Notes: generated by a model from the letters alone, not told the origin. A DNA stretch of 64,000 nucleotides from Ectothiorhodospira lacustris (GCF_022227845.1 NZ_JAJNQN010000001.1:186001-250000); one strand, 5' to 3'; counted from the stretch's first letter, positions 7,423 to 17,413 are shown. A program made the numbers and translations.

Positions 7423-10400
7423 TCAGCCCAGGTCCACCTCGACTTGATGTGTCCGACGGTCATCGACGAGGGGAATCCTGCCCCATCCGGCCTCGAACGC
7501 GGCGGCATCCGGGATCTCGGTCCCGTCAAGGGACACCCGGATGACCCGCCGGGACGCCCCGGTCGTACCGCTCACCTTGATATGGTATAGGGTTTCACGA
7601 TACCGGTAGTGGATGGTATACGCATTCCAGTCATCGGGGATGCACGGCGCGATGCGCAGATGATCCCCCCGCAGTTGCAGACCCAGCAGGGTTTCCAGGG
7701 TCAGCCGATACATCCAGCCTGCCGCCCCGGTATACCAGGTCCAGCCGCCGCGGCCCGTGTGGGGCGGCGCGCCATAGACGTCCGCGCTCATGACATACGG
7801 CTCAACCTTGTAACGCGCCACCGCCGCGGGCGTGTCGCCGTGATTGACGGGATTGAGCAGGGCGTAGCATTCCCAGGCCCGCCGCCTGTCGCCCATCCGG
7901 GCGAAGGCCATCGTGGTCCAGATCGCGGCATGGGTATACTGACCGCCGTTCTCACGCACCCCCGGCACATAGCCCTTGATGTACCCGGGCTCCAGGGCCG
8001 ACCGGTCAAAGGGCGGGTCGAGCAGACGGATCAGGCCGTCATCCCGACTCACCAGGTGTCGGTCCACCGCATCCATCGCCTCGCGGGCGCGCCGGGGATC
8101 CCCGGCGCCGGAGAGGATCGCCCAGCTCTGGCTGATGGCGTCGATGCGGCATTCGTCATTGATGGCGGACCCCAAAGGTGTACCGTCGTCGAACCAGGCC
8201 CGCCGATACCAGGCGCCGTCCCAGGCGCTCGCTTCGATATGACCCCGCAGCTGCTCGGCCTGGTCATGGCAGAACTCGGCAAACTCGCCGTCATCCCGAC
8301 CCCGGGCAAGATCGGCAAACTGCTGCAGGACGTCGAACAGGAACCAGGCCAGCCAGACACTTTCGCCCCGACCCTCATGGCCCACCCGGTTCATACCGTC
8401 GTTCCAGTCCCCGCAGCCCATCAGCGGCAACTGATGCACACCGAAACGCAGGCCATGCCTGAGGGCGCGGACACAGTGCTCATAGAGACCGGCGACTTCC
8501 GGGGAGCGTTGCGGCTGGTTGTAGTAAGCCTCTTCGTCGGGATTGAGCTCGCGGCCCTCCAGGAAATGGACCGGCTCGTCCAGGACACCGGTGTCGCCGG
8601 TGGCGGCCACGTAATGGCAGGTCACATAGGGCAGCCAGAGATAGTCATCGGAAAAATGGGTACGTACACCCTGGCCGCCGGGGGGGTGCCACCAGTGCTG
8701 CACGTCACCCTTGAGGAACTGGCGCCCGGCGCAGCGGATCAACTGCACCCGGGCCAGTTCGGGGGTGGTATGGATCAGGGCCATGACATCCTGCAACTGG
8801 TCACGGAAGCCGTAGGCGCCGCCGGACTGATAGTAGCCACTGCGCGCCCACAGCCGGCTGGACAGGGTCTGATAGACCAGCCAACCGTTGGCCAGCACAT
8901 TCAGCGCCAGATCGGGTGTCTCCACCTGGACCGCGCCCAAGGTGTGATTCCAGTACTCCCACACCCCTTCCAGGGCCTGGTGCGCCCCCGCCCGACCACC
9001 GAATCGGTGGATGAACTCGCCGACCTCGTCCACGCTCGTCGCCGCGCCGAACAGGAACACGACTTCGGCGGACTGTCCCGCCTCCAACTCCACCCGGCCC
9101 TGCACCGCCGCGCAAGGATCCAGGCCGGCGCCGGTTCGGCCTGACAAGCGCTTGCGGCGCATGGCCGCCGGCTTGGCCATGGAACCGTTGCGGCCGATGA
9201 ACTCGGTCCGCCCACCGCTGATCGAGCGATCCCGTTCGCTCACATGGGCGAACACCAGCCGATGGGCACACTCGCGCCCGTAGGCATTGCGAGCCAGCAA
9301 GGCCCCGGTGTGGGGTTCCGTTTCGGTGACGATATGCATCAGATTGGCATGCCGCCACTCGCCGAGCACCAACTCCCAATAGCCTGTCAGAGACAGTCGG
9401 CGTGTGCGCCGGGAATGATTATGCAACTTGATCACCACACACTTGACCGGCGCATCCAGGGCGACATAGGTGGTCAATTCCGAGTCGATCCCCGACTCCC
9501 GGTACTCGAATACGCTGTAGCCGAAGCCATGCCGACAGACATAGCCGTTGCGCCCCCGGGCCGGCAACGGCGTCGGTGACCAGAAGGCCCCCGTTTCCTC
9601 ATCCCGGATGTAGAAGGCCTCGCCGCCGGTGTCGGACAGCGGATCATTGTGCCAGTGGGTCAGCCGGAACTCGTGGGCATTGTCCACCCAGGTATAGGCA
9701 CTGCCCGCCTCACTCACCACCGTACCGATGTGCGGACCGGCAATCACGTTCACCCAGGGAGCCGGTGTCTGCTGCCCCGGCGCCAGGGTGATCACGTATT
9801 CCCGTCCGTCCGGCGTGAAGCCACCCAGACCATTGTTGAAAATAAGTTTCCGCGGCACCGGGTTCGACGGCGGCTCGGTCATCACCGGGTGCACCGGCTC
9901 CAGCCGATCCGACCGGCGACCCGCGGAGATGCGGCGCTCCACCGGCTCGATCAGTGTGTCCGCCGTATCGCTGAAAATGATGCGCGCCACCGTCTGCAAC
10001 AATACCCGCTCATCCTCCGACAGTTCCTCGGCACGCCGCAGGAAGACCCCGCCCGGCTTGTCCAGCATCTGCGCCTCGGGGCCTGAGTGGATCAGCCCCA
10101 TGATCCGGTCGTGCAGGACCGCCCGGTAACCCGAAAAGTCCTCATTCAGGATCACCAGGTCGGCGATCAGCCCCTTCATGCGCCAATAGGCGTGGGCCTG
10201 CAGCACCTGCTTGACCCGATCGATGCGATGGATATCACCAATATGCAGGAGGACGATGGGCAGATCCCCGGAGATGGCAAAGCGCCACAGACCCGACTGC
10301 CCCAGTTGATTGCGGGCGATGACCCCCGGTGCAGCACGACGCAGTGCGTTACCGAAGACCACCGAGTTGGCCAGACGACCGTAGACCTGAGCATCCACCT

Positions 10401-13400
10401 CGGTGGCGTTGAGCACACGCAACACCTCCTGACTCTGGAACCAGGCCATCTCGAAGGCACGTTCAACGAAATGGCGATCACAATATTTCTCCAGCAACAC
10501 CAGTGCCGCCTCCCGGGTATCGGCCACGCCGGAGATGATCTGGACGCTCGCCGACTCATCGGGCACCAGAGTCACCGTGCGACGAATGGCAACGATGGGA
10601 TCGAGCACTGCGCCCGCCGTGTCGGACAGACGCCGGATCGGCGGTGAGGCATCCATCACCACCGGGTTGACGGTCGTGCGACCGCGACCCACGAAGCGGA
10701 CACGATCGGTTTCAAAGGACGGCGCATCGATCACGGCCCCCGGCGCGGCCATCAGGTGAAACATCCAGGGCACCTGCTCGTCCGGCGTACGCCGTCGCCG
10801 CGTACACAGGATGGCCTGCTGCTGAGACAGAATCTCGGTCTGCACGAACAGATTGCTGAAGGCTCGATGGGCCAGGTCGGCGGCCAACGGTGCCAACACC
10901 ACCTCTGCATAACTGGTCAGTTCGATATGACGCCGCCGGGAAGATTGATTGGTGAGGGTCACGCGCCGGATCTCCACATCATCCTCGGGGGAGACGCAGA
11001 TCTCGGTGTGGGCATCGATGGCCTGATCCTGTCGCCGGTATTCCGCGCGGGCCTGCACGAAGATGGCCTCATAGTGATCCGCACGGCGCAGCGTCGGCTG
11101 ATGGGCGCAGGACCAATACTGCCCGCCATCACGGTCGCGCAGGTAGATGAACGTGCCCCAGGCATCGGTGGTGGCGTCCTCGCGCCAGCGGGTCACGGCC
11201 AGCCCATGCCGGCGACTGTAACCGCCGCCGGCATGGGTGGCCATGACATGGTAACGACCATTGGACAGCAGATGCACCTCGGGTATCTGCGTGGTGGTTT
11301 CCCTGAATACCCGCATGATGCTGCCGAACTCTGCATCCGGCGGCTGAGCGGAGGCACTCACCTCGGCGGCATGGGGATGCAAGGTGGCCCCCTGTCGCGG
11401 AACACGCTCCTGCAGCAGCAACTCCGTCGCCCGCACCTCCGGGTCGGCCATGAATCGACGCTGCATGGGCTGATCCAGCAGCACATGGGCAAAGGCCAGC
11501 AGGCTCATGCCCTGATGATGGGCCATGAAGCTGCGCACGATGAACCAGGGCTTGCCCCGCGGTACCCGGGACGGGGTGTAATCCACCGCCTCGAAGAAGC
11601 CGTAGGTACCGAGAAAGCCCGTCTGGGCCAGCCGTTCCAGGTTGCGGCAGGCCTCCCCGGGCAGCACCGTCAGCGCCAGCGCCGTGGCATAGGGGGCGAT
11701 CACCAAATCCTCCCCCAATCCCCGCTTGAATCCCAACCCGGGCACGCCGAAGGCCCGGTACTGGTAGACCTGGTTCATGTCGGTGACGTTGTAGCAGGAT
11801 TCGGAAATCCCCCAGGGCACCGCCCGCTGCCGGCCATACTCGATCTGGCGCGACACGGCCGCCTTGCAGGTCTGCGCCAGCAGGGTGTTGCCGAAGCTGG
11901 GCATGATCAGTTGCGGCATCAGGTACTCGAACATCGAGCCGCTCCAGGAAATCAGGCTGACATCGCCCCCGTGGCTGGTCAGCAGACGCCCCAGGGCAAA
12001 CCAGTGTTTCTGGGGCAACTGTCCCTGGGCAATCAGCAGGAAGCTGGCCAGGCGCGCCTCCGACGCCAGCAGGTCATAGCAGGCCGGATCGCGGCGCCGC
12101 TCGCCCACGTCATAGCCGATGGCCAGCAACCCCGACGTGGCATCGTAGAGAAATTCAAAATCCATGATCGCCAGATCTCGGCAACGCCGGATCAGGTCAT
12201 CGATGGTGTCGAGCCGCGCCCGGGATGGGTCCTCCGCCGCCACGGATCCGTCCGCCGGCAACAAACGAATCCATTCATCCCGCAGGGCAGCCACCTGCCG
12301 GTCAAAGGCCTGTACCCAATAGGCCGATGTCGCGTCACTGGCGGGCGTGCCCGCCGCCGCCCATGCGGCCGCCGCTCCCCCGGCCTGCTGAATCTCCTCC
12401 AGGGCCTGGATGAGGTCGGTGATGGACAGGTCGGCGTCCCGCATGCCCTGGACCCGGCGTTCCAGTGCAATCAGGGGGGGCGGTGGTGATAAGGGCCGCT
12501 GTTCAGACAGCACCCCCAGGGTGTCCAGCAGTCCCTGCAACGCCCGGGGTGACGGCACCGGCTGATGTTTCAGTTCGGCCAGCCCGGCCTGAAGGGTCAG
12601 CAGGGCACCCGCCAGATTGCCGCTGTCCACCGAAGAGACGTATCTCGGCTGCAGGGGCTCAAGGGTACGGGTGTCGTACCAGTTGTAGAAATGTCCCCGG
12701 TAGCGTTCCAGACGCTCCATGGTCGACACGGTGCGGTCGATACGTGCCAGGCATTCGCCGGTGGTCACATAGCCGAAGTCATGGGCGGCCAGATCCGACA
12801 GCAACGCCATGCCGATATTGGTGGGCGAGGTGCGTGAAGCCACCATCGGTGCGGGGGTTTCCTGGAAATTATCCGGCGGCAGCCAGTGGTCCTCCGGCCC
12901 GACAAAATCGGCAAAGTAACGCCAGGTCCTACGGGCCGCACGACGCAGGAAGACCTCCTGTGCCGCACTCAGACGCGGCATGCGGTCACTCGGCGGTCGA
13001 CTGATCCACCAACCGATGCCGGGCGATATCAGCCACAGCAACAGAAATGGGGCGGCAAACATCCCCTGCGTGGCCCAGGCATCTCCGGATGTCCAGACCA
13101 GGGCGACTCCCGTCGACAGCGCCAGGACCGGCGCGAGCCACATCTCCCGCAAAAAGTCGGTGGGTGTCCGGCAGGCATTGCGGCGGGCATAGCTGGGCAG
13201 GTACCAGAGCAGCAGCCCCCGCCGGGTAAACAGCATCCGCCCCCAGGAGCAGGCTATGGCCCCCAGGCAGATCCGGGCGTCGTAAGGCAGGAACACCAGG
13301 CTCAGTAAGGCCTGGGTCAATGGCCGTACCGCGGCCCTGCCGGTCAGAGTCAGGTGTACCCGGCGATCCCGATCCTGCGGCCTGCGCCACAGATCAATCG

Positions 13401-15993
13401 CGGCGGGCAGCACGGCGGGCACGGCCACCAGCGCCGGCATCAGCAGGCTCCAGAACCACACCGGGCCAGCGCCCAGCAGCCAGCCCCCCAGCAACAGGAC
13501 CAGCAAGGCCGGGGGCACCAGGCTGCGGCGCAGGTTGTCGAACAACTTCCAGCGGGAGAGGGCTGACAAGGGGTTAGGTACCCGCAACGGCGGGCGCTCC
13601 CGGGAGGCCGGCACGCGGGGCAGCAGCCAGCCGACCAGTTGCCAATCTCCCCTTATCCAGCGGTGGCGACGGCTGGCCTCCGCGGTATACGTGGCCGGAT
13701 GCGCCTCAAGCAGATCCACATCCGTCACCAGCGCCGACCGGGCGTAGCCCCCTTCCAGCAGATCGTGACTCAGGATCAGGTTTTCCGGCAGGCGACCATC
13801 AATGGCCCGGCGAAAGGCGTCCACATCGTAGATGCCCTTGCCGACGAAGGATCCTTCGCCAAACAGATCCTGGTACACATCGGAGACCTCCCGTGTGTAG
13901 GGGTCCATGCCCGGCTCACCCGCGAATAATCCGGAAAAGCGTGACTGGTGGGCACTGCTCAGGCTGATGGAAGTACGGGGTTGCAGGATGCCGTGACCTT
14001 CGACGATGCGCCCCCGGTCCGGATCAAAAACCGGACGGTTGAGTGGATGCGCCAGGTTACCCGCCAATTGACGCGCCGCATCCCGCGGCAGCTGGGTATC
14101 GGTGTCCAGGGTAATGACGAAACGGATGGTGGTCAGCAGACGGGTATCCCCGACGATCTCCGAGAAGGCGGTGGTCCCCTCCCCTCTGAGGCGGGCGTTG
14201 AACTGCTCCAGCTTGCCTCGCTTGCGCTCGTAGCCCATCCACACCCGTTCGAACGGATTCCACACCCGAGGCCGATGAAACAGATAAAAGATGCCGGGTC
14301 GATCTTCCCGATACTTGAGATTGAGTCGTTCCACCGCCGTGCGTGCCTGCTCAAGCAGGGCCGCGTCCCGAGGCAGCGCTTCCTGGGGGGCATCCGGAAA
14401 ATCCGTCAACAAGGCAAAGAACAGATTGGGGTCCCGATTACCCAGATAGCGGATCTCCAGCGCCTCCAGCAGGTGATCGATATCCTCGGGGCCGGTCAGC
14501 AGCGTAGGCACGACCACCATGGTGCGCCGATCCTCCGGAATCCCGCTGGAAAAATCCATCCGTGGCAGGGCCTTGGGCGACAAGAGCAACGTGACCAACA
14601 GATTGACCAGTGAGACGGCCGGCGCCGAGACGGCAATCAGTAACGGCAGTGCCAGATACCAGGTCCAGGCGGTATCCGGATTGAATCCGTCCAGAAGCAG
14701 CAGCACGCCCCCTGCCGCAAGCAGCGTGAGCAAAGTCACCGTCCCCAGATACAAGGGTAGGCAGGCCGGTCGACAACGGCGTCCGAGCCGGGATGTCCAG
14801 GGCATCCGGCAGCCCACCACCCGCTCCAGCGCCGGTCGTCCCCGGTCGATCAGGTAGTACCCTACATGGGCACTGCGATCCTCCCCTCCCCGTTGAGCCG
14901 CCGCGGCCCGGGCCAGATCGACCGCCGCCCGGGCCACGTCCTGCTCGGGGCAAGCCGCCGTCCGGGCCACATCTTCCACAACGTGCCGGTAACGGTCGCG
15001 GGTAGCGAAGTCCTGGCCGGCATGCATACCCACGGGATCATCCCGCAGAATCCGCTCGACCACACTCAGGGACTCGACATAATCCTTCCAGTCCATGCTG
15101 CCGATAAAACGCAGGCTGCCGATGCTGTTGGCCATGGAAATCTGGTTGGCCGCGGCCGTGCGTCCGGCCACTTCCGACAATTGCTCGGCCGTCACGCCCT
15201 GTTCCAGCAGCTTGTGCTCCACCCAGGTACGGATAAAGGCCAGGGCCGGACCCTGGGCCTGGAGTACGGCGTAAAATGCTTCCACGAACGGGGCCGTCAG
15301 CGGCACATCCGCCCGGGCGAATTCGGCCAGCAATTGGATAAGTTGTTTGGGTTCCTGCTCGGCCGTCACCAGCATGCGATCCGCCCAGGCGAGGGCCGCG
15401 TCCCGTTCCCGGCGACGCTGGGCGATACTCACCCCGACCCGGCGCAGGTTTTCCAGCAGGGCCAGCTGCAGCATGATCGGAAAGGCCCACAATTCGCCGA
15501 TCTTGAGAGGTGCAACGGATTGATAGGCGGCGATGAACTGGGTGGCATTGTCGCCATCCACACGGCCGTCCATATGGGAAATCAGCGCCAGTGCCAGGTC
15601 ATGGATGCGGGGGAAACCGGCCGATGTACCGTCGGCCAGTTGCGGCAACTGCCGGCTGTATCCGCGCGGCAGATGCCGGCGTACCTGGCTGATTTGCTGT
15701 TCGATCAGGTAGAAGTTATCCAGCAGCCAGGCCTCTGCCGGTGTGACCCGTTGACCCGGCGAAGCGGCCGCCGTGACCACATCGTAGGCCGCCAGCAGGC
15801 GCTGCGCATTGTCCGCCAGCCTGGGCAACAGCCGGTCGGGACCGGGACGGGAAGAGAGGTGATGTCGCTGTGCCAGCGCAGCCCCGTGGCGCTTGAGCTG
15901 TTCAAGACTGAACAGCTCCGCGCGCAGTAACTCGCCGTCGCCGGTATCGATGGATGGATGCCGCCGCCCCCTCGGCCACAGGCGGCCGCTCAC
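7423..15993 (-). CDS. ndvB: Cyclic beta-1,2-glucan synthase (NdvB/ChvB type)
   Basis: 2856 aa, full length for this very large inner-membrane enzyme, which builds beta-1,2-glucan from UDP-glucose and cyclises it for export to the periplasm. Order: N-terminal cytoplasmic region; membrane pair near 405-475; GT84 glycosyltransferase with LDTDTQLP near 625; membrane segments near 815-865 and 950-995; glucoamylase-like domain near 1020-1500 (DNFQETP, AHHQGMS); a carbohydrate-binding region repeated near 1600 and 2080; GH94 phosphorylase domain near 2370-2850 with GFRDQLQD and DWNDGMN. The start is a GTG overlapping the stop of the BON gene as GTGA. Such glucans are osmoprotectants in rhizobia. No frameshift is seen. 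Confidence 0.95.
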   Translation of the reverse strand: MSGRLWPRGRRHPSIDTGDGELLRAELFSLEQLKRHGAALAQRHHLSSRPGPDRLLPRLADNAQRLLAAYDVVTAAASPGQRVTPAEAWLLDNFYLIEQQISQVRRHLPRGYSRQLPQLADGTSAGFPRIHDLALALISHMDGRVDGDNATQFIAAYQSVAPLKIGELWAFPIMLQLALLENLRRVGVSIAQRRRERDAALAWADRMLVTAEQEPKQLIQLLAEFARADVPLTAPFVEAFYAVLQAQGPALAFIRTWVEHKLLEQGVTAEQLSEVAGRTAAANQISMANSIGSLRFIGSMDWKDYVESLSVVERILRDDPVGMHAGQDFATRDRYRHVVEDVARTAACPEQDVARAAVDLARAAAAQRGGEDRSAHVGYYLIDRGRPALERVVGCRMPWTSRLGRRCRPACLPLYLGTVTLLTLLAAGGVLLLLDGFNPDTAWTWYLALPLLIAVSAPAVSLVNLLVTLLLSPKALPRMDFSSGIPEDRRTMVVVPTLLTGPEDIDHLLEALEIRYLGNRDPNLFFALLTDFPDAPQEALPRDAALLEQARTAVERLNLKYREDRPGIFYLFHRPRVWNPFERVWMGYERKRGKLEQFNARLRGEGTTAFSEIVGDTRLLTTIRFVITLDTDTQLPRDAARQLAGNLAHPLNRPVFDPDRGRIVEGHGILQPRTSISLSSAHQSRFSGLFAGEPGMDPYTREVSDVYQDLFGEGSFVGKGIYDVDAFRRAIDGRLPENLILSHDLLEGGYARSALVTDVDLLEAHPATYTAEASRRHRWIRGDWQLVGWLLPRVPASRERPPLRVPNPLSALSRWKLFDNLRRSLVPPALLVLLLGGWLLGAGPVWFWSLLMPALVAVPAVLPAAIDLWRRPQDRDRRVHLTLTGRAAVRPLTQALLSLVFLPYDARICLGAIACSWGRMLFTRRGLLLWYLPSYARRNACRTPTDFLREMWLAPVLALSTGVALVWTSGDAWATQGMFAAPFLLLWLISPGIGWWISRPPSDRMPRLSAAQEVFLRRAARRTWRYFADFVGPEDHWLPPDNFQETPAPMVASRTSPTNIGMALLSDLAAHDFGYVTTGECLARIDRTVSTMERLERYRGHFYNWYDTRTLEPLQPRYVSSVDSGNLAGALLTLQAGLAELKHQPVPSPRALQGLLDTLGVLSEQRPLSPPPPLIALERRVQGMRDADLSITDLIQALEEIQQAGGAAAAWAAAGTPASDATSAYWVQAFDRQVAALRDEWIRLLPADGSVAAEDPSRARLDTIDDLIRRCRDLAIMDFEFLYDATSGLLAIGYDVGERRRDPACYDLLASEARLASFLLIAQGQLPQKHWFALGRLLTSHGGDVSLISWSGSMFEYLMPQLIMPSFGNTLLAQTCKAAVSRQIEYGRQRAVPWGISESCYNVTDMNQVYQYRAFGVPGLGFKRGLGEDLVIAPYATALALTVLPGEACRNLERLAQTGFLGTYGFFEAVDYTPSRVPRGKPWFIVRSFMAHHQGMSLLAFAHVLLDQPMQRRFMADPEVRATELLLQERVPRQGATLHPHAAEVSASAQPPDAEFGSIMRVFRETTTQIPEVHLLSNGRYHVMATHAGGGYSRRHGLAVTRWREDATTDAWGTFIYLRDRDGGQYWSCAHQPTLRRADHYEAIFVQARAEYRRQDQAIDAHTEICVSPEDDVEIRRVTLTNQSSRRRHIELTSYAEVVLAPLAADLAHRAFSNLFVQTEILSQQQAILCTRRRRTPDEQVPWMFHLMAAPGAVIDAPSFETDRVRFVGRGRTTVNPVVMDASPPIRRLSDTAGAVLDPIVAIRRTVTLVPDESASVQIISGVADTREAALVLLEKYCDRHFVERAFEMAWFQSQEVLRVLNATEVDAQVYGRLANSVVFGNALRRAAPGVIARNQLGQSGLWRFAISGDLPIVLLHIGDIHRIDRVKQVLQAHAYWRMKGLIADLVILNEDFSGYRAVLHDRIMGLIHSGPEAQMLDKPGGVFLRRAEELSEDERVLLQTVARIIFSDTADTLIEPVERRISAGRRSDRLEPVHPVMTEPPSNPVPRKLIFNNGLGGFTPDGREYVITLAPGQQTPAPWVNVIAGPHIGTVVSEAGSAYTWVDNAHEFRLTHWHNDPLSDTGGEAFYIRDEETGAFWSPTPLPARGRNGYVCRHGFGYSVFEYRESGIDSELTTYVALDAPVKCVVIKLHNHSRRTRRLSLTGYWELVLGEWRHANLMHIVTETEPHTGALLARNAYGRECAHRLVFAHVSERDRSISGGRTEFIGRNGSMAKPAAMRRKRLSGRTGAGLDPCAAVQGRVELEAGQSAEVVFLFGAATSVDEVGEFIHRFGGRAGAHQALEGVWEYWNHTLGAVQVETPDLALNVLANGWLVYQTLSSRLWARSGYYQSGGAYGFRDQLQDVMALIHTTPELARVQLIRCAGRQFLKGDVQHWWHPPGGQGVRTHFSDDYLWLPYVTCHYVAATGDTGVLDEPVHFLEGRELNPDEEAYYNQPQRSPEVAGLYEHCVRALRHGLRFGVHQLPLMGCGDWNDGMNRVGHEGRGESVWLAWFLFDVLQQFADLARGRDDGEFAEFCHDQAEQLRGHIEASAWDGAWYRRAWFDDGTPLGSAINDECRIDAISQSWAILSGAGDPRRAREAMDAVDRHLVSRDDGLIRLLDPPFDRSALEPGYIKGYVPGVRENGGQYTHAAIWTTMAFARMGDRRRAWECYALLNPVNHGDTPAAVARYKVEPYVMSADVYGAPPHTGRGGWTWYTGAAGWMYRLTLETLLGLQLRGDHLRIAPCIPDDWNAYTIHYRYRETLYHIKVSGTTGASRRVIRVSLDGTEIPDAAAFEAGWGRIPLVDDRRTHQVEVDLG

Positions 15994-16304
15994 TTGACAC
16001 GCATGTCGTTCTTCACATCCCTCACACCGCCAACGCCCCGAGCCACCTCCACCGCCCGGTTGACCTCGGCCCTTGAACTCACAAACCCGCTGAGTTGGAC
16101 CACGCCGTCATAGGTCTCGACACTGATTTCGTTCACCCGCAGATCGGGGTCATTGAGTATCGCCGCCTTAACCTTGGTGGTAATCACAGCATCGTCGATG
16201 TACTCCCCGGCCGACTGCTGCTTGGAGGGGGCCGCACAGCTCACCGCAGCCACCAGCGCGAAGGCCATAAAAAATGCGGAGCAATACCTTAACCATGGAT
16301 TCAT
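15990..16304 (-). CDS. BON-domain lipoprotein/periplasmic protein
   Basis: 104 aa. The hydrophobic signal ends in AAVSCAA, so Cys23 is a plausible lipobox cysteine. The rest is one BON domain (about 35-104) with the usual ITTKVKAAILNDP start and GVVQLSGFV core. BON proteins (OsmY type) are stress-induced and bind membranes. The gene is first in the unit and its stop overlaps the GTG start of ndvB by 4 bp, so glucan synthase translation is coupled to it. A stress-island operator lies 64 bp upstream. Confidence 0.9.
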   Translation of the reverse strand: MNPWLRYCSAFFMAFALVAAVSCAAPSKQQSAGEYIDDAVITTKVKAAILNDPDLRVNEISVETYDGVVQLSGFVSSRAEVNRAVEVARGVGGVRDVKNDMRVK

Positions 16305-16358
16305 GATGACAACTCCAGAAGATGGATGAAAACAGGATCCGCACCTGTCAGGTGTTCA

Positions 16359-16378
16359 TCGGTGCGCTACCGCACACA
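16359..16378. promoter_or_regulatory. Palindromic operator site 1 (BON-ndvB)
   Basis: TCGGTGCG-CTAC-CGCACACA. Each arm matches the consensus (TCTGTGCG/CGCACAGA) at 7 of 8 positions, and the CTAC spacer is the consensus spacer. Its centre is 64 bp upstream of the BON start codon. Confidence 0.7.
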
Positions 16379-16461
16379 GGGCGGGGTCCGGTGCAACCGG
16401 GGGCCGGAGGTGGAACCTCCGCCCCCGGCTTCAAGCATCCGCCGACCCGGACGGATCCGCG

Positions 16462-16635
16462 CTAGTCTTTCTTCAGATCTTCCTTCAAATCACCGTAATC
16501 GGCCTGGACCTTGCCCGCGGCCTTCTGGATTTTCCCTTCACCTTCCAACTTCTCATTCCCGACCACCCGGCCGGTGACTTCCTTGACCTTGCCCGTTGCT
16601 TCCTTGGCCCGACCCTTAACCTGATCTTTGTTCAT
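16462..16635 (-). CDS. CsbD-family stress protein, copy 1
   Basis: 57 aa, very hydrophilic, with the CsbD pattern MNKDQVKGRAKEATGKVKE. It uses the ATG that follows a GGAGGG ribosome site, not the upstream in-frame codons. CsbD proteins accumulate under general stress; their biochemistry is unknown. The N-terminal 25 residues are identical to copy 2 (33492-33671) apart from one Val/Ala change, and the nucleotide match continues upstream, so the copies arose by duplication. Confidence 0.9.
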   Translation of the reverse strand: MNKDQVKGRAKEATGKVKEVTGRVVGNEKLEGEGKIQKAAGKVQADYGDLKEDLKKD

Positions 16636-16665
16636 GACGCACCCTCCTGCGAACATTCAGTGGAC

Positions 16666-16707
16666 TCACTCACCAAGGCCGAAGCGGCTCTTGTATTTTC
16701 TGTACCT
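16666..16707 (-). pseudogene. Possible 3' remnant of a PRC-barrel gene
   Basis: Read on the minus strand this encodes RYRKYKSRFGLGE then a stop. The PRC-barrel gene at 33700-34098 ends NVRSHYGLGD, and the DNA between it and CsbD copy 2 aligns with the DNA here. Upstream frames are closed by a stop. The simplest reading is that copy 1 once had a PRC gene between promoter and csbD and lost its body. The match is short. Confidence 0.45.
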
Positions 16708-16724
16708 TACAAAACCCTACTATG

Positions 16725-16812
16725 AGGCGCCGGATCATCCATCAGGATCATTCAGTCGCCATGGCCCAGATTAAACACACAACCGTCTGCATTCTGTTCG
16801 CTGGCGAACAGA
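16725..16812. repeat. 88-bp promoter repeat, copy 1
   Basis: About 75 of 88 positions match 34127-34214, with a 27-bp identical block and the operator at the right end. In the other copy this segment is the promoter region of a PRC-barrel gene. Confidence 0.85.
16793..16812. promoter_or_regulatory. Palindromic operator site 2 (perfect)
   Basis: TCTGTTCG-CTGG-CGAACAGA, an exact 8-4-8 inverted repeat. It is 167 bp from the CsbD start, farther than every other site, which the loss of a PRC gene between them would explain. Confidence 0.75.
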
Positions 16813-16863
16813 CACGAACCCGCGACGACCTCACAGGAACCTGAAAATCGGGAGAGCGTCTCC

Positions 16864-16898
16864 AAAAAAAACGGCAGGGACCATGATCGCCCCTGCCG
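16864..16898 (-). terminator. Rho-independent terminator after PRC-barrel gene 1
   Basis: On the minus strand an 8-bp stem (CGGCAGGG/CCCTGCCG) is followed by eight T residues. It lies about 55 bp past the stop of the 16955-17413 gene. Confidence 0.85.
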
Positions 16899-16954
16899 CC
16901 CGAGCCCGCTTCAAATGAAGTGTGAGAGGACTCAGATTGCCGCTGCCTTGATTA

Positions 16955-17413
16955 TCAGTACCGACTACTGCCTGCCGGCCTTGCCTTCCCGGCCTCGTGC
17001 TCGTATTCCGGGGCCGCCCTCAAGGTATCTTTGGTCGAAGTGACGCTGAAGTCATACCCATCGCCATCCTCGTTCAAGCTGTGCTCGACCGAGTCCCAGG
17101 AAACGGCCACTTCCTTTTTGCCCACGCCCAAGAAGCCGCCCACCTCGACGATCACGGCCAGGATCCGGCCGTTCTCATCGAACAGCAGATCGCTGACGGA
17201 GCCGATGGTCTCGTTATCCGTGCGCGACATCAGGTCGCTGCCGATCAACTCATCCGCACGAAACGAATTTGCGGGCTGGCTCGAAAGGTAGGTTCCATGG
17301 GTCGCCGATGGCGTTTGGGCCATGGACGGGGCTTGGGCCAATGCGGAGCCGATGCCGAGTGTGAATACAGGAAATATCACTGCGCAGGCTGCGAGTGCGT
17401 GCAGTTTCTTCAT
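16955..17413 (-). CDS. Exported PRC-barrel domain protein
   Basis: 152 aa. A signal peptide (hydrophobic 6-24, cleavage near ALAQA) is followed by a linker and a PRC-barrel at about 55-130 (ELIGSDLMSRTDNETIGSVS, then GGFLGVGKKEVAV). PRC-barrels are small beta-barrels found in photosynthetic reaction centres, RimM and many stress proteins. Export implies a periplasmic role, unlike the leaderless paralogue at 33700. An operator lies 85 bp upstream and a clear terminator follows, so the gene is monocistronic. Confidence 0.88.
   Translation of the reverse strand: MKKLHALAACAVIFPVFTLGIGSALAQAPSMAQTPSATHGTYLSSQPANSFRADELIGSDLMSRTDNETIGSVSDLLFDENGRILAVIVEVGGFLGVGKKEVAVSWDSVEHSLNEDGDGYDFSVTSTKDTLRAAPEYEHEAGKARPAGSSRY

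Noticed and set aside
10756-12489. 577-aa plus-strand open frame inside ndvB
   Set aside because: It lies wholly opposite the NdvB coding frame, has shadow composition and no family motif.
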